From Siphonodentalium dalli (Eukaryota; Mollusca; Scaphopoda; Gadilida; Siphonodentaliidae): a stretch of 64,000 nucleotides of DNA. The stretch spans positions 43,407,797-43,471,796 of the forward strand of contig CP136061.1 of NCBI GenBank assembly GCA_032622095.1, read 5' to 3'. A program made the position numbers and the translations under genes. Of this stretch, positions 34,963 to 46,025 are shown piece after piece (position 1 is the first letter of the stretch; the number at the start of each line of letters is the position of its first letter). The notes under the pieces are model-generated. The model made no database searches, had not been told where the DNA came from, and worked only from the letters and a program-made list of their open reading frames with translations.

Positions 34963-36329
34963 GCATGCACCAGCGCATCTATGAAATGATTAATTCCCCT
35001 GCCGCATGTCTGGTTGTATGCCGTCAGTAAATGGTGCAAATGCGTCTTTCTTGTTTGTTGCTCAAAAATATGTCAAATATAGCCGGTGGGTCGACAGGGG
35101 GTCTCACCCCAAAACAAAACATTTGGGTAAGGTTTTCGTCAGTTGGATTAATATACATGTATTTGGTCAGAAGAATATATTACGCATAATTATGTAACGC
35201 ATATGACTATGACTATGATTATTTATTCATATCTCATTCATATAATATATACAATTATCTATCTATTGTTTGTCTAAAATGGTCGAATAAGGCAGCAAAT
35301 AAGGCATTCGAATAATACATTCCTTGGATTTCCTGAGATGGGGAGATTATAAGCATGTATTATTTGTCCTTCTCTCTTATCATACACTGTCAGTTATTGC
35401 TATACGAATAATAGACTACATTTACTTTGTTGCAATCAGGACATTTTTTATGTACATTTGGGATTCAGTTATTAAGAAGATAGAACATTTCGAGAGTAAT
35501 CATTTGAACAGTGGTTGTGTTGGAAAGTGTTTCAGTTTGTCGTCCAGGGAATGCCACATCTTTGGAAGATAGTGTTCTGGTACGTTTTCAGAGAAGACAC
35601 TTCTCGGTGTATCAGATATGAGAATACTATCGATATTATCGGTTTCAGACATCCGAAATTTCAGACCACATGTCCATCCGTTATATATTTTTTTTTTTTT
35701 GGGCCAAATTATTGTTGAAGGAAATGGCTATGCTCAGTTGGGAAATTTCCAACCATGGGTGTGTCATTTCGGAAATTTCCAACAGTTGGACAGATACCAA
35801 ATACCAGATACCAGGAAATTGCGATCCAAGGGGTATTCTGGTCTTCTTCGCGGATGGAAATTAGCCAAATCTGACAATTGAGAACGCTATTTGTCATTCT
35901 CTATCGTTATTTGGGGGGGGGGGGGGGGGGGGGGGGGCTTGAAATCATGGAAGTTTGTCTATTGGAATAAAAGCATGCCAGTTTATCTATTTGGCTATTC
36001 GCCAATCGAGCTTCAATATACACCTTTCGCATAACAATGCACTGATACGAATTACGAACAGGGTAATACGTCACTAGAATTTGTACTTATTCAATCAGTT
36101 GTCGTTTTGCCATAAGTATCCGTATAGTTACGATTATGGTTTCAGGTTTTCAACAAAACTTTCATATACATCATATAGTAATAAGTACCAGATCGTTTAT
36201 CTGTCTTCACTGTGGGCGTGGACTCTGAGATCGTCTCCTTAAATTGAAATTGTCATGTGGCCTTCATTTCATAGTGTCATTCAAATCATTCGTCCCCGTG
36301 CAGCACGAACATCTTGCAAAAACAAAAGC
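34963..36329. other. No gene seen; T13 and G27 runs
   Basis: This is AT-rich sequence with a poly-T run near 35690 and an uninterrupted run of about 27 G ending near 35938. Two GGGAAATTTCC-like palindromes occur near 35740 and 35771. No supported gene. Confidence 0.45.
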
Positions 36330-36419
36330 GCTATTTGCCATCAGATGGTATTTTAAAGAAAGAAAAAAATCATAACATCACAATACACCCATATAATGAC
36401 AATTACTACCCACCGTCTT
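36330..36419 (+). repeat. Left flank block of the 165-bp-array repeat
   Basis: This block, from CGCTATTTGCCATC to ACCCACCGTCTT, matches the reverse complement of 55425-55514. In the intact copy it is joined directly to the array. Here the L1-type LINE has inserted and split it from its array at 42392. Confidence 0.75.
36404..36419. repeat. Target site duplication, left copy
   Basis: TACTACCCACCGTCTT here is repeated exactly at 42376-42391. The poly-T run that follows is the minus-strand poly-A tail of the LINE. Confidence 0.9.
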
Positions 36420-36935
36420 TTTTTTTTTTATAATTTATTCATTTTTTTGTTACAATTTACATTCAAATATTAACATACATATATTTTCTGCAAAAGAAAT
36501 TGAATGGAAAATGGATCATATACATGTATGTTTCTTATTATTACTACTAATCAATGCCAAGTTGTTGGAATTAGTTCAGTTGGAAGGCATTGTTGCTTCT
36601 TGTACAGTCACGAAGCTACTAAAAAGTGTGTCATTCATTTACATACATACGTACACATATCCATGCACATATATATATACCCCTATATATATACATATAT
36701 ATATGCATATATATATACAAATACATATGGACATATACATATCCCTACATTTCTGAGATAATGTTTTCGACTGTATAATGCTGTTTATGTGAGAAGGATA
36801 TAGGTCTTGTAGAGTTCTGGCTTTATGTGGATTCTATTTGTGATAGCTCTTTTTTTGCAATCCTTTTTTTCTATTCTCTTTTTTTTTGAAAGTTTATTTT
36901 TTTCTTTGAAAGTTTATTTTTTATTTATAAATTTA

Positions 36936-39900
36936 CTATAAGGACATAACTGTAAGGACACTGTCCCATTTTTTCCCTATGTTTCTATTCAAAGACATAT
37001 TCCATTTGGTTGCTAGTATTTCTGTTTGATACTCTTGCTTTAAGAAATGACATGCAGATTCAATGCTTAAGACTTTTTTCATACATCTGGTTACATATAT
37101 GTAACGCTTTATCAATAATATGATATTGTTTATCGGCATAGGGTTTGTCATTGTTTTAATTCCAAATATGATATCTTCCGTTTTTAGTGAGTACTCCAGA
37201 TCACAATACAGCTTTAGTATATTTGAAAAAAATTCCCATAATGGTTTTACTTCGGGACAGTTGACTAGTAGATGTTCTGTGCTCTCTATTTCTTTATCAC
37301 AAAATGAACACAAGTTAGATGTTATAATTTTGCATTTTTCTAGAAATATATTTGTAACTATGATATTGTGATTAATTTGGAATTGGAAGGCTTGTAATTT
37401 TGTATTTTTTGTAATTTTAAATGGCCTTTGGTATATTTCACCCCAGTCAGGCTGGTCTAGATTTAACTTTCTGTTCCATCCAAATTGCCCGCATGGCTTG
37501 CTCGTTACAATGGTATTAATATATTTCCAGTATAGATATTTGTTCAGTTTTTCTATTTGTCGAATATCTTGTAAAAGTTTACTGTTTTTAATATCATTTA
37601 ATTTGCTGTTCACATTATTTGTTTCTTTTTTCCACAATGAAGGTATTGAGGTTATCACCCCTTGAAGAGTTAGGTAATTGACCTTCAGTCCGTAATGTTC
37701 TGAATGTCTCTACTATTCATAAAAGTGCCATCCTGTTTTAAGATATCATTAATGAACAAGACCTGGTTATCTATCCACTTTTTAAAGTAGATTGGCTGAT
37801 GTTGTATCTTAATGTGGAGATTATGAAAGATTGGTTGGCTCATATAGTTCTCGGCTGATTTGGGCTCTTGAGATAACAGGGCATATGTAGATATTACTTC
37901 TTTCCAGAAAGGGTTGAAATTTGTTGCTAAGCGTGTTAAGCTGCCTTTATTTAGGTTGAGCATTGCTGCTCCACCGTATTTGTGAGTCTTATCAAGTAGT
38001 ATCAATTTCCACTCTGAGAAGTTAAGAGGGTCCAGAAATTTTTTCAGCCATGTAACCTTTAATGATTTTGAAAAGCATTTAAGGTCTGGAATTTTGAGTC
38101 CCCCTTCTGTTGTGTTTTGAATCATTATATCTCTTTTTATTCGGTCTCTTTTTCCATTCCAGAAAAATTTAAATAACAAGCCTTGCATTTCCTTAAGAGT
38201 GTTATCTGTTGGATCTGGTAGTACAGTCAAACATTGGATTAAGATAGGTAGAACTAACATTTTTATGACAGTTACTTTCCCGATCAGGGACAGTGTCCTT
38301 AGGGCCCAGTGCTTTAATATACACTATATATTTTCTTTCTTTTTCTTCCAATTATCTGAAATTAGATGTGGGTCTTCTAGATCATAAAGGATTCCTAATG
38401 ATTTAAATTTTCCTTGAAAATTCCATTTCAGATTTATATCAGTTTCTAAGGATTTTGTATAACCTCTCCTTGTTCCAAACCACACCGCTTCAGTTTTGTC
38501 AAAATTGGATTTTAAACCAGATACTTTTTCAAATTCTTTTATAAGTTCAATAGCTCCTTTGAGAGATGACTGACTACCATCCAGCCATAATATCGAGTCG
38601 TCTGCATATTGGCTTATTTTGTGTTCTCTTTCATTTAACATAACACCTTTAATATTACTATCATATTTAAAAGCAGCTGAGAATGTTTCAATACAAAGAA
38701 TAAAAAGATATGGTGATAGTGGGTCGCCCTGCCTTACTCCTCTTTCTATTTGAAATGATTGTGACAGATGTCCATTATTTATAATAAAGCTATTTGCGCC
38801 ATTGTATAAGGTTCTAACCCATCTACAGATAGAGTCTCCAAAACCAAAAAAATCTAGTGTTTTTTGTATAAAATCCCAATTTATTGAATCGAATGCTTTT
38901 TCATAATCCAGAAGGAGCATCAAACCAGGTATTTGTTTTTCTTCGCATTCTAGTAGCAAGTCATAAGTAATACGTGTGCATTCCCCAATATAGCGACCTT
39001 TTAAAAAACCTTTTTGAGTGTCACTTATCATTTCTCCAATTTGTGTTTTTAATCGATTAGCTATCGTAGAGGCTGCTAATTTATAATCCACATTTAATAG
39101 AGTGATAGGTCTTAAATTTTTTATATATGATTTATCTTTCCCTGGTTTTGGTAGGCATGTTATCATTCCCTGACGTTGGGTAATTGACATTGCTTCTTTC
39201 CCATATGCTTCATTAATTGAATTAAGTACAAAGTTTGAGATGTCCTTCCAGAAAAATTTATAGAACTCGGTATTGTAACCATCAACCCCTGGTGACTTGT
39301 CATTTTTCATTTGTTTTAATGCTGTTTGCAGTTCTTGCATATTTATAATACCTTCACACGATTTTGTTTCTAATTTATTTTTGTTATCTATAAAAGGGTT
39401 ATTCTGATCCAGAAACTTTTTATAGGAATATTCATTCTGTTCATTATTCACGTTTGTTTTATACAAGTTTTTATAGAATTGTTTTTGTTCTTCTAAAATT
39501 TCATTAATGTCCGTTGTGCAACTATTATCTTCACGGATCACTTTGGGGATAAGTTTTTCAGTATAATTCCTTTTTTCCAAATAAGCGAAGTATTTTGTGT
39601 TTCTTTCCCCCTCTGCATACCATTTTGCCCTGGATCTGGTTATTAGGCCCATAACTTGATTTTGTCTTAATATTTGGAGTTCACTTTCTAATTTATCAAT
39701 TGATTGTTTGTATTTATCGTCTTTTGTTTCATCAAATTCCTTCTGATTATTTAAGATTTCTTTCTCCAACTTTTCCTGTGTTTGTATTAAAGTTTTCTTT
39801 TTATTTGCACAATAAGCAATTGTTTTTCCTCGAACGCTCAATTTAATCATTTCCCAAAGCATTTGATGATCCACTGTATACTTGTCATTATTGTTTTTAC

Positions 39901-40723
39901 ATGTATACATATTTACTGTTTCAATTATTGTTTCCTTTACTTGCTGCACATAAGCAGAGTCTTTTAATAGTGAATTGTTGAACTTCCATGTACCTTTACC
40001 TCTCTTTTGAGTATTGAATGTTAGTTCCAGGTTAATAGGAGCATGATCTGATTTATATTTTGGCCCAATGTTAGCTGTTGTCACGAATGTATCTAAGTCT
40101 TTTGAAATCAGAAAATAATCCAGTCTGCTACACTTTTTATTGGGACCATACCATGTGTATCTATTTTGATTTGGGTTCTTATGTCTCCATATATCAACCA
40201 ACTCTAGTTCCTTCATGATTTCCTTTATTTTATCTTTATTTTTCCTATTGTTTTGTCTTTCATAGTTGTGCGTGTCCAAGTCATAATTTTGTACTACGTT
40301 CCAGTCACCTACCCAGATAGTTGACAGGTTACCGAGTTCTATAACTTTCTCTTTAATGTTTTCAAAAAAAGTTGGATCCTCTTTATTGGGTCCATATATT
40401 GCAACCAGTGTTAACCTCTGGTTGTGTATTGTAATATCAAAAATAATGAAGTTTCCTTTTGGATCTGAGTGCAATTTATGTAGTTTAAAATCAAAGGAGC
40501 TATTGAAACCAACTGCAATTCCTCTGCTGTTGCTACTGAGAGAAGAAAATTTCAATTCCTGTCCCCATTCATGTTTCCATATTTTTTCACTTTGCGGTGT
40601 GGAGTGGGTATCAATGAAGATACATATATCGTATTTCTTGCGAAATGTATTAAAAAAATCTCTGCGTTTTGTTTGATCCGAAGCCAGTCCTCTACAATTA
40701 ACCGCCCCTATCTTCACCGACAT
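36936..40723 (-). pseudogene. LINE ORF2: endonuclease and reverse transcriptase, with one stop and one frameshift
   Basis: Counting from the ATG at 40723, an APE-type endonuclease fills about residues 1-230, with NCRGL (9-13), VGDWN (138-142), SRLDY (199-203) and SDH (225-227). The reverse transcriptase follows, with SPGVDGY, NLRPITLLNVDYKLA, LLLDYEKAFD (Asp 606), GVRQGDPLSPYLF (662 on) and QYADD (705-709). An in-frame TAG at 38324-38326 follows KKKKEN at residue 799, and the same frame continues CILKHWALRTLSLIGK. A one-base shift near 37680 joins the last part, which holds a CCHC motif (CSFCDK...EHLLVNC). The total of about 1260 codons fits an L1/Tx1 ORF2. Confidence 0.92.
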
Positions 40724-41302
40724 GTGAGTTCTTGAGCATGAAATAGGTATTGTGAAAGTATAGCTTGCAAATTGAAATTACATATTTTTTCCCCTCCCTT
40801 TCCCAACGCATTATGCAAATATAAAATGAAATTAAAGTCTGTGTGTCTCACACATTTAATATGTAGTTTTTGCATCCAATACTGGCTTCAAGCTCTGATT
40901 GATTGGGTAGCAAAAATTATAATGTAAGCCTACTAAATTAACATTGTCGTTTCAAATGACTAATGTGGGCACACAAGTGTGCGTTTCTATAAATTAATGA
41001 CCATGAAACATACATTTGGTGGATCAGAGCTTTGAAACCATGCAAAGACAGCCGTGTCAGACTCCACAGCAAAGTGGTGCAGCCTCCACAGAACTCAGGT
41101 TGATAACTGTGTCGCTACCTCTCACCCCGCCAAGAACCCGACAGTGCTGAACATGCATGATAACAACTCAGATTCAGGATCTTACAAGTCAACAAAGAGT
41201 TTTTATGCTGAAAAAAATAGAGAATATATATATTATTTTGGGAACTGTCTAAACTCCCAAGTACAATGTACATGTAGGTGGATCAAAAGTTTAGTTTAAT
41301 GA

Positions 41303-42160
41303 TCAAAATCCTTTTTTCCTCTCTAGCTTCAAAAACGGCGCTTTCTTCAGATATACCAGCTTTGTTTTCCTTTTCTCGTCTTCAGCCATCTCACTTCTTT
41401 GTTTTAACAAGTCTGATCGCAATTTAGAAAGGCATGCTGGTAGGTCTACTGAGATACCATAACCAGAGCCTGCACTGAGTTTTCGGGCTTCATCAATAAT
41501 TCGATCCCGGTCATTCAAGTCAAGCAAACGAATAATGATGTCAGGTGTCCCCGGCTTTCCCGTAGGGAGCCTGTGGCAAGCTGCAATTCCCATTTCGGAT
41601 GTTGTTTGTTTTGAGATGTTCAGGTTTTTTTCGAATGATTTTAACGTTTTGTTGAGAGTCTCGTCCGAACTTTCGTTGTTTTTTCCTGCTATGCCTTTCA
41701 CTATCAGATTCCACTTGCGTCCCCACAAGTCGATCTTCGTTAACGAATCTTCCATTTTTTCTGTTTTTTCATCCAAACGAATGTTCCTTGAGCAAAGATT
41801 TTCCAGTTTGTCTTCCACTTTTTTTAGTTTGGTCTCATAATTAGTTTCCAGTTCCACAAAACGTTCATCTAGTTCCCCAATACGTTTGTCTATTGCTGGA
41901 ACAGTTTTAATTTCGAATGTTTCCACTTTCTTCGTAATTTTTTCGGCCGACTTTTCGAGGTCTTCAACTTTCTGTGTCAACTTTTCAATCTTTGATTGAA
42001 CAACCTGAATATTCCCGCTGATTGAACTATGCAGTTGTTTGAAACATGAAGAAATATCATCAAAACTTTTGCATTCATACATAGGCTGCTGAGTGTCCAC
42101 TTTATCACCTTTTCCTGATCTCGTTTCCATTGTTGACATTTTCTCCGCTGTTACTTGCAT
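41303..42160 (-). CDS. LINE ORF1, RNA-binding coiled-coil protein, 285 residues
   Basis: The start at 42160 gives MQVTAEKMSTMETRSGKG. Residues 50-145 are a long heptad-rich coiled coil (IEKLTQKVEDLEKSAEKITK and on). After that comes WGRKWNLIVKGI and, later, HRLPTGKPGTPDIIIRLLDL and a basic C-terminus. The order coiled coil, RRM-like fold and basic C-terminal domain is that of L1 ORF1 proteins, which form trimers and coat the element RNA. It lies 579 bases upstream of ORF2 and is uninterrupted. Confidence 0.88.
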   Translation of the reverse strand: MQVTAEKMSTMETRSGKGDKVDTQQPMYECKSFDDISSCFKQLHSSISGNIQVVQSKIEKLTQKVEDLEKSAEKITKKVETFEIKTVPAIDKRIGELDERFVELETNYETKLKKVEDKLENLCSRNIRLDEKTEKMEDSLTKIDLWGRKWNLIVKGIAGKNNESSDETLNKTLKSFEKNLNISKQTTSEMGIAACHRLPTGKPGTPDIIIRLLDLNDRDRIIDEARKLSAGSGYGISVDLPACLSKLRSDLLKQRSEMAEDEKRKTKLVYLKKAPFLKLERKKGF

Positions 42161-42391
42161 TTCCCGATTTCGTGCAATTTAAAATAAAGTTCGTATTCGC
42201 TGCGAATAGTGTATAATTTCACGACTTCTTTTGTGTATATTTTTCTTCTTCTTATCCCTAGTATCTTTTCATTTATATTTGTAAATTATCGCAAGGCTGT
42301 TGACGAGTTTTTTAATAATTTTTTGAGCTCGTGCTAGAGTGTGACTTCACTCGTCGCTCACCATACCGGAAGTCCTACTACCCACCGTCTT

Positions 42392-43720
42392 GGTAAATAG
42401 GCCCAGTTGACCCTCGGTTGACCAACTCCAGATATCCTGGGGGATGGTACATAAGAAATCGGCCGATTTTGAAGGAAATTTCGTATAGTTTGAGTATTTA
42501 GTGGCACAAGCTGTCGCTATATATGTCCACATAATCACGATTCCAACCAGGCTTACAGAAAACACGGACCAGTTGACCCTCGGCTGACCACCTCCATATA
42601 TCCTGGGGGTTGGTACATAAGAAATCGGCCGATTTTGAAGGAACTTTCGTATAGTTTGAGTATTTAGTGGCACAATTTGTCGCTATATATATGCCCACAT
42701 AATCACGATTCCAACCAGGCTTACAGAAATCCCGGACCAGTTGACCCTCGGTTGACCACCTCCAGATATCCTGGGGATGGTACATAAGAAATCGGCCGAT
42801 TTTGAAGGGAATTTCGTATAATTGAGTATTTAGTGGCACAAGCTGTCGCTATGTGTCCACATAATCACGATTCCAACCAGGCTTACCGAAAACTCGGCCC
42901 AGTTGACCGTCGGTTGACAACCTCTAGATATCCTGGGGGGATGGTACATAAGAAATCGGCCGATTTTGAAGGAAATTTCGTATACTTTGAGTATTTAGTG
43001 GCACAAGCTGTCGCTATATGCCCACATAATCACCATTCATACCCGCCTTACCGAAAACCCGGACCAGTTGACACTCGGTTGACCACCTACAGATATCTTG
43101 GGGGATGGCAAATACGAAATCTACAAATTTTGAAGGAAATTTCGTATAGTTTGAGTATTTAGTGGTACAAGCTGTCGCTATATGCCCAGATACTCAGAAT
43201 TCCTACCCGCCTTACCAAAAACCCGGACCAGTTGACACTCGGTTGACCACCTACAGATATCTTGGGGGATGGAAAATACGAAATCTACAAATTTTGAAGG
43301 AAATTTCGTATAGTTTGAGTATTAAGTGACACAAGCTGTCGCTATATGCCCACATAATCACCATGCCTACCCGTCTTACCGAAACCCCGGACCAATTGAC
43401 CCTCGGTTGACCACCTACATATATCCTTGGGGATGGTAAATAAGAAATCGACGAATTTTGAAGGAAATTTCGTATAGTTTGAGTATTTAGTGGCACAAGC
43501 TGTCGCTCAATGCCACATAATCACCATTCCTATCCGCCTTACAGAAAACCCGGACCAGTTGACCCTCGGTTGACCACCTACAGAAATCCTGGGGGGATGG
43601 CAAATGAGAAATCGACCAATTTTGAAGGAAATTTCTTATAGTTAGAGTAATTAATGGCACAAGTTATCACTATATGCCCACATAAACACGATTCCTAACC
43701 GAAAAAAATAGACATGACAT
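42392..43720 (+). repeat. Tandem array, about 165-bp unit, 8 copies
   Basis: Each unit contains CAGTTGACCCTCGGTTGACC, GATATCCTGGGGGATGG, AATCGGCCGATTTTGAAGG and GTGGCACAAGCTGTCGCTAT, with spacing of 163-170 bases. Units on the right are more divergent. It belongs to the flank block at 36330-36419, from which the LINE has separated it. A shorter inverted array is at 54897-55424. Frames passing through several units repeat the same peptide, because the unit is near a multiple of three; I regard them as artefacts. Confidence 0.9.
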
Positions 43721-44131
43721 TAAACAAAATATATATGGTATTTGTACGTGGATAATGGTATAGGTTGTTATTGTTGTTGCTCATAGTCTCTCCCAACTTG
43801 TTCGAAATTATACGAATCGGAAGTATCTATCTGGTTGCGATGAAATATACTGTTCATCCTTAATGTAAAAATGCAGTGGCTAAGTTCATGAGGCGTTTTC
43901 GACTGCAGTTGTCACCTGTATATACTCAGAATTATTATTGCTATTATATACCCATCCCTAGTAGTCCTTTGCTATTAAATCCGTATGCTCTCATACTGGG
44001 ATCTGTCTCTTGTATAAAGTTTTGGACAGCCTTGAAAATAAATTTCTTCATTTTGGAGTTTGATAAGCTTGGATCTCCAAAAAGTAAAGTTTGAATCGTG
44101 ATAGCTCGTTCTGCAAATTTATTCTTGGAAA
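43721..44131. other. Region between array and small ORFs; one weak frame
   Basis: A 72-codon plus-strand frame at 43876-44094 starts MAKFMRRFRLQLSPVY. It has no recognised motif and could be chance. Confidence 0.3.
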
Positions 44132-44260
44132 AATGATTCCAATATTATATAATTCCACTCGAGTAGACATTAACGCGGCAATGAAACGTATTCATATGAT
44201 CGGATACACAGATATTGTATCGTCTGGCTGGTTCAAGACGTATCAGACGCTAGTGTGATG
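44132..44260 (+). CDS. Small hypothetical ORF, 42 residues
   Basis: ATG to TGA, reading MIPILYNSTRVDINAAMKRI and ending FKTYQTLV. It is unrecognised and is the first of several short plus-strand frames that follow one another up to 45016. Confidence 0.2.
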
Positions 44261-44356
44261 GCCATGCATATGTGATCTGAACATGGGCCTGCATGTCCAC
44301 ATAAACCCTCCCCGAACACACACAACAATGACGAAAGATCGATCGTACATGTCTGC

Positions 44357-44704
44357 ATGCCCGAAAGATATTTTCAAACAGAAACAGTCAAAATGCGAAC
44401 TATATTATATCACAGGTCGCCGCCCTCAAATACATGGGAATCATCAGACAGCGATGGTCATAATATAGGTATAACAAATGTGATAGTCAATATATTTTAC
44501 ACGCAATGTAACGTACATTCAATGTCCTTTCATTGCATCAGCAAAGGTAACACATATTCATGTACGGATTCAATAACTACGCGAAGGTGCGCTGAACGAG
44601 CGCTCTTTATGCGTGTTGACTTACGTATGACGAGACGCGACTGCGGTGTTTTAGATCCCGAAACTAGAAAGTGTGTGTGCATTTGTAATTTTGGTGACAT
44701 CTAG
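44357..44704 (+). CDS. Hypothetical Cys-rich ORF, 115 residues
   Basis: The C-terminal half reads GNTYSCTDSITTRRCAERAL followed by RMTRRDCGVLDPETRKCVCI. The charged, Cys-bearing composition looks more like protein than chance, and the CAERAL stretch is faintly like a deaminase helix, but key zinc-ligand context is absent, so I assign no function. It stops 17 bases before the next small ORF, which starts in another frame. Confidence 0.25.
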   Translation: MPERYFQTETVKMRTILYHRSPPSNTWESSDSDGHNIGITNVIVNIFYTQCNVHSMSFHCISKGNTYSCTDSITTRRCAERALFMRVDLRMTRRDCGVLDPETRKCVCICNFGDI

Positions 44705-44721
44705 TTTGAAAAAAGGAGTAT

Positions 44722-44862
44722 ATGAAGGAAGAATATTGTGCTTTGTGCGGAGATATACGTATTGTTATTATAGTAAATGATGAAGGGAGGAATTTTGTAT
44801 GTGATTATCGCCGTTGCGAATATGCTACGATAATTATAAGAAAGTGGAAAGGACACGATTGA
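44722..44862 (+). CDS. Small zinc-ribbon-like ORF, 46 residues
   Basis: It reads MKEEYCALCGDIRIVIIVND then EGRNFVCDYRRCEYATIIIR and KWKGHD. CALC gives Cys-x2-Cys and CDYRRC gives Cys-x4-Cys about 20 residues later, which could form a zinc ribbon. A TTTGAAAAAAGGAG stretch precedes the ATG. It overlaps in its last bases with a further open frame in another phase. It is unrecognised; compact size and motif are the only support. Confidence 0.3.
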   Translation: MKEEYCALCGDIRIVIIVNDEGRNFVCDYRRCEYATIIIRKWKGHD

Positions 44863-45016
44863 GGTTGACAATGATAATGTGCAGAAACCTCGGGATGTCA
44901 ACTTTATTATTCTGGAGTATTATATATGTGGACGAAATTATTTGTTGATAACGGCTCCGATGGGCGCTAATAGATACCGATACCCCGTTGAATATGGAAT
45001 ATTGGCGGGGGACTGA
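44840..45016 (+). CDS. Open frame overlapping the zinc-ribbon ORF
   Basis: The frame is open from ESGKDTIEVDNDNVQKPRDV through NFIILEYYICGRNYLLITAP to GILAGD and TGA at 45014-45016, but has no ATG before the Met well inside it. It may continue the preceding ORF after a frameshift, either as decay or as a real slippage. I cannot tell which. Confidence 0.2.
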   Translation, partial: ESGKDTIEVDNDNVQKPRDVNFIILEYYICGRNYLLITAPMGANRYRYPVEYGILAGD

Positions 45017-45174
45017 GATCGGACTGTCGCGAAAGAATTTGCGTCTACCTCGCGGTAGGGGGTTTGTTCGATTGACGCAATCTGAGCAGTTTCGTCTGCG
45101 CCGGGCGAGCGAGAACCCAGAGGATGGGGGAAGGGGAGTGGAAATGTTTCGTATATTTGTAAACTAATATCTTC

Positions 45175-46025
45175 TCTTCTATATATTTTGAGAACTCCTT
45201 GTATTCGAGAGATAGCCCACACCCTCCGGACCTCAATGATATGATCGTGAATGAGTATTGATATACCCCACTAAACTTTGACAAACACCAGTAATGGTGT
45301 GTAGATCATTTACATATCTCTCCTATATATTTTGATACAATCTATCTAATTTACATATCTCTCTTATATATTTATGTTTGTGTGTGTGTTGTACTTCATA
45401 CAAATCTACGATTCTCAACCGATCGGGACGAAACTTGGTACGTGTGTGTAGTTTGACCAGGCGGTGGTCGTTGTCGTATTGGCGAGCCCGTGAGACGCCC
45501 GTGCAGCGCATGCAACACATGTTTACGTCGCGTTGGTGATTGAGGTTCACAGCGGGGTTAATTGACTGTCCGCTCTTTGCGACGATGAGGTTCACGGCGG
45601 GGACTATTGACCAACACTCACCATTTCGTCTTTTGCATCAGATACCAACACCTCGACCGATCGGGACGAAACTTGGTACGTGAGTGTAGTTTGACCAGGT
45701 GGGCGTCGCTGTCGTATTGGCGAGCCCGTGCGACGCCCGTGCAGCGCATGCGCAGACGAGATATCGGAAACGGGTGGAGCTATCGACTTGAAATTTGGTA
45801 TGTGAATGTATCTTGCCCCGGATACGAATTTTATCGGGTCGCCGAGCCCGTGCGACGCCAGATTCGCGCATGCGCAGACCAGATCTCGGAAACGGGTGGA
45901 GCTATCGACTTGAAATTTGGTTTTTGAGTAGCCCGGTCCTGTACGGGGTTACATTGAAAAACTAAAATTAATGGATCGACCAAAGCCATGGGACGAATGC
46001 CGCCATTGGCGGGCTAACTTGCTAG
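45175..46025 (+). mobile_element. Helitron unit 1 of a tandem array
   Basis: The 5' end resembles the others (TCTATATATTTTGAGAACTC at about 45178, and a second TCTCCTATATAT at 45319). The 3' end has a hairpin CCGCC-ATT-GGCGG (46000-46012) followed nine bases later by CTAG (46022-46025). Inside, ACCGATCGGGACGAAACTTGG occurs twice in near-identical form (about 45418 and 45657), and GCGCATGCGCAGAC followed by TCGGAAACGGGTGGAGCT also occurs twice. No Rep/helicase gene is present, so it is non-autonomous. Confidence 0.7.

Larger units (their letters stand above)
36420..42375 (-). mobile_element. Near full-length L1/Tx1-type LINE
   Basis: The element reads on the minus strand: a short 5' region (42161-42375), ORF1 (41303-42160), a 579-base gap, ORF2 (36936-40723 with two lesions), a 3' region with TATA-rich microsatellite, and a poly-A tail of about 11. 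It is flanked by a 16-bp duplication (36404-36419 and 42376-42391). The repeat at 55425 shows the uninterrupted target. ORF2 carries one nonsense codon and one frameshift, so this copy is probably inactive although it is otherwise well preserved. Confidence 0.92.

Noticed and set aside
41535-41840. Plus-strand frame of 101 codons
   Set aside because: It is the antisense of the intact LINE ORF1.
42347-43496. Repeated peptide frames (MPLNTQTIRNFLQNRPISY and similar) in the 165-bp array
   Set aside because: The unit length is close to a multiple of three, so long frames arise passively. Indels between units break them, and the inverted array shows the same.
44283-44468. Second reading frame MGLHVHINPPRTHTTMTKDR
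   Set aside because: It overlaps the longer frame at 44357-44704 and has no motif or codon pattern in its favour.
44580-44704. Cytidine-deaminase helix in the ORF at 44357-44704
   Set aside because: The CAERAL stretch is only faintly similar; the paired Cys motif and the rest of the fold are not found.
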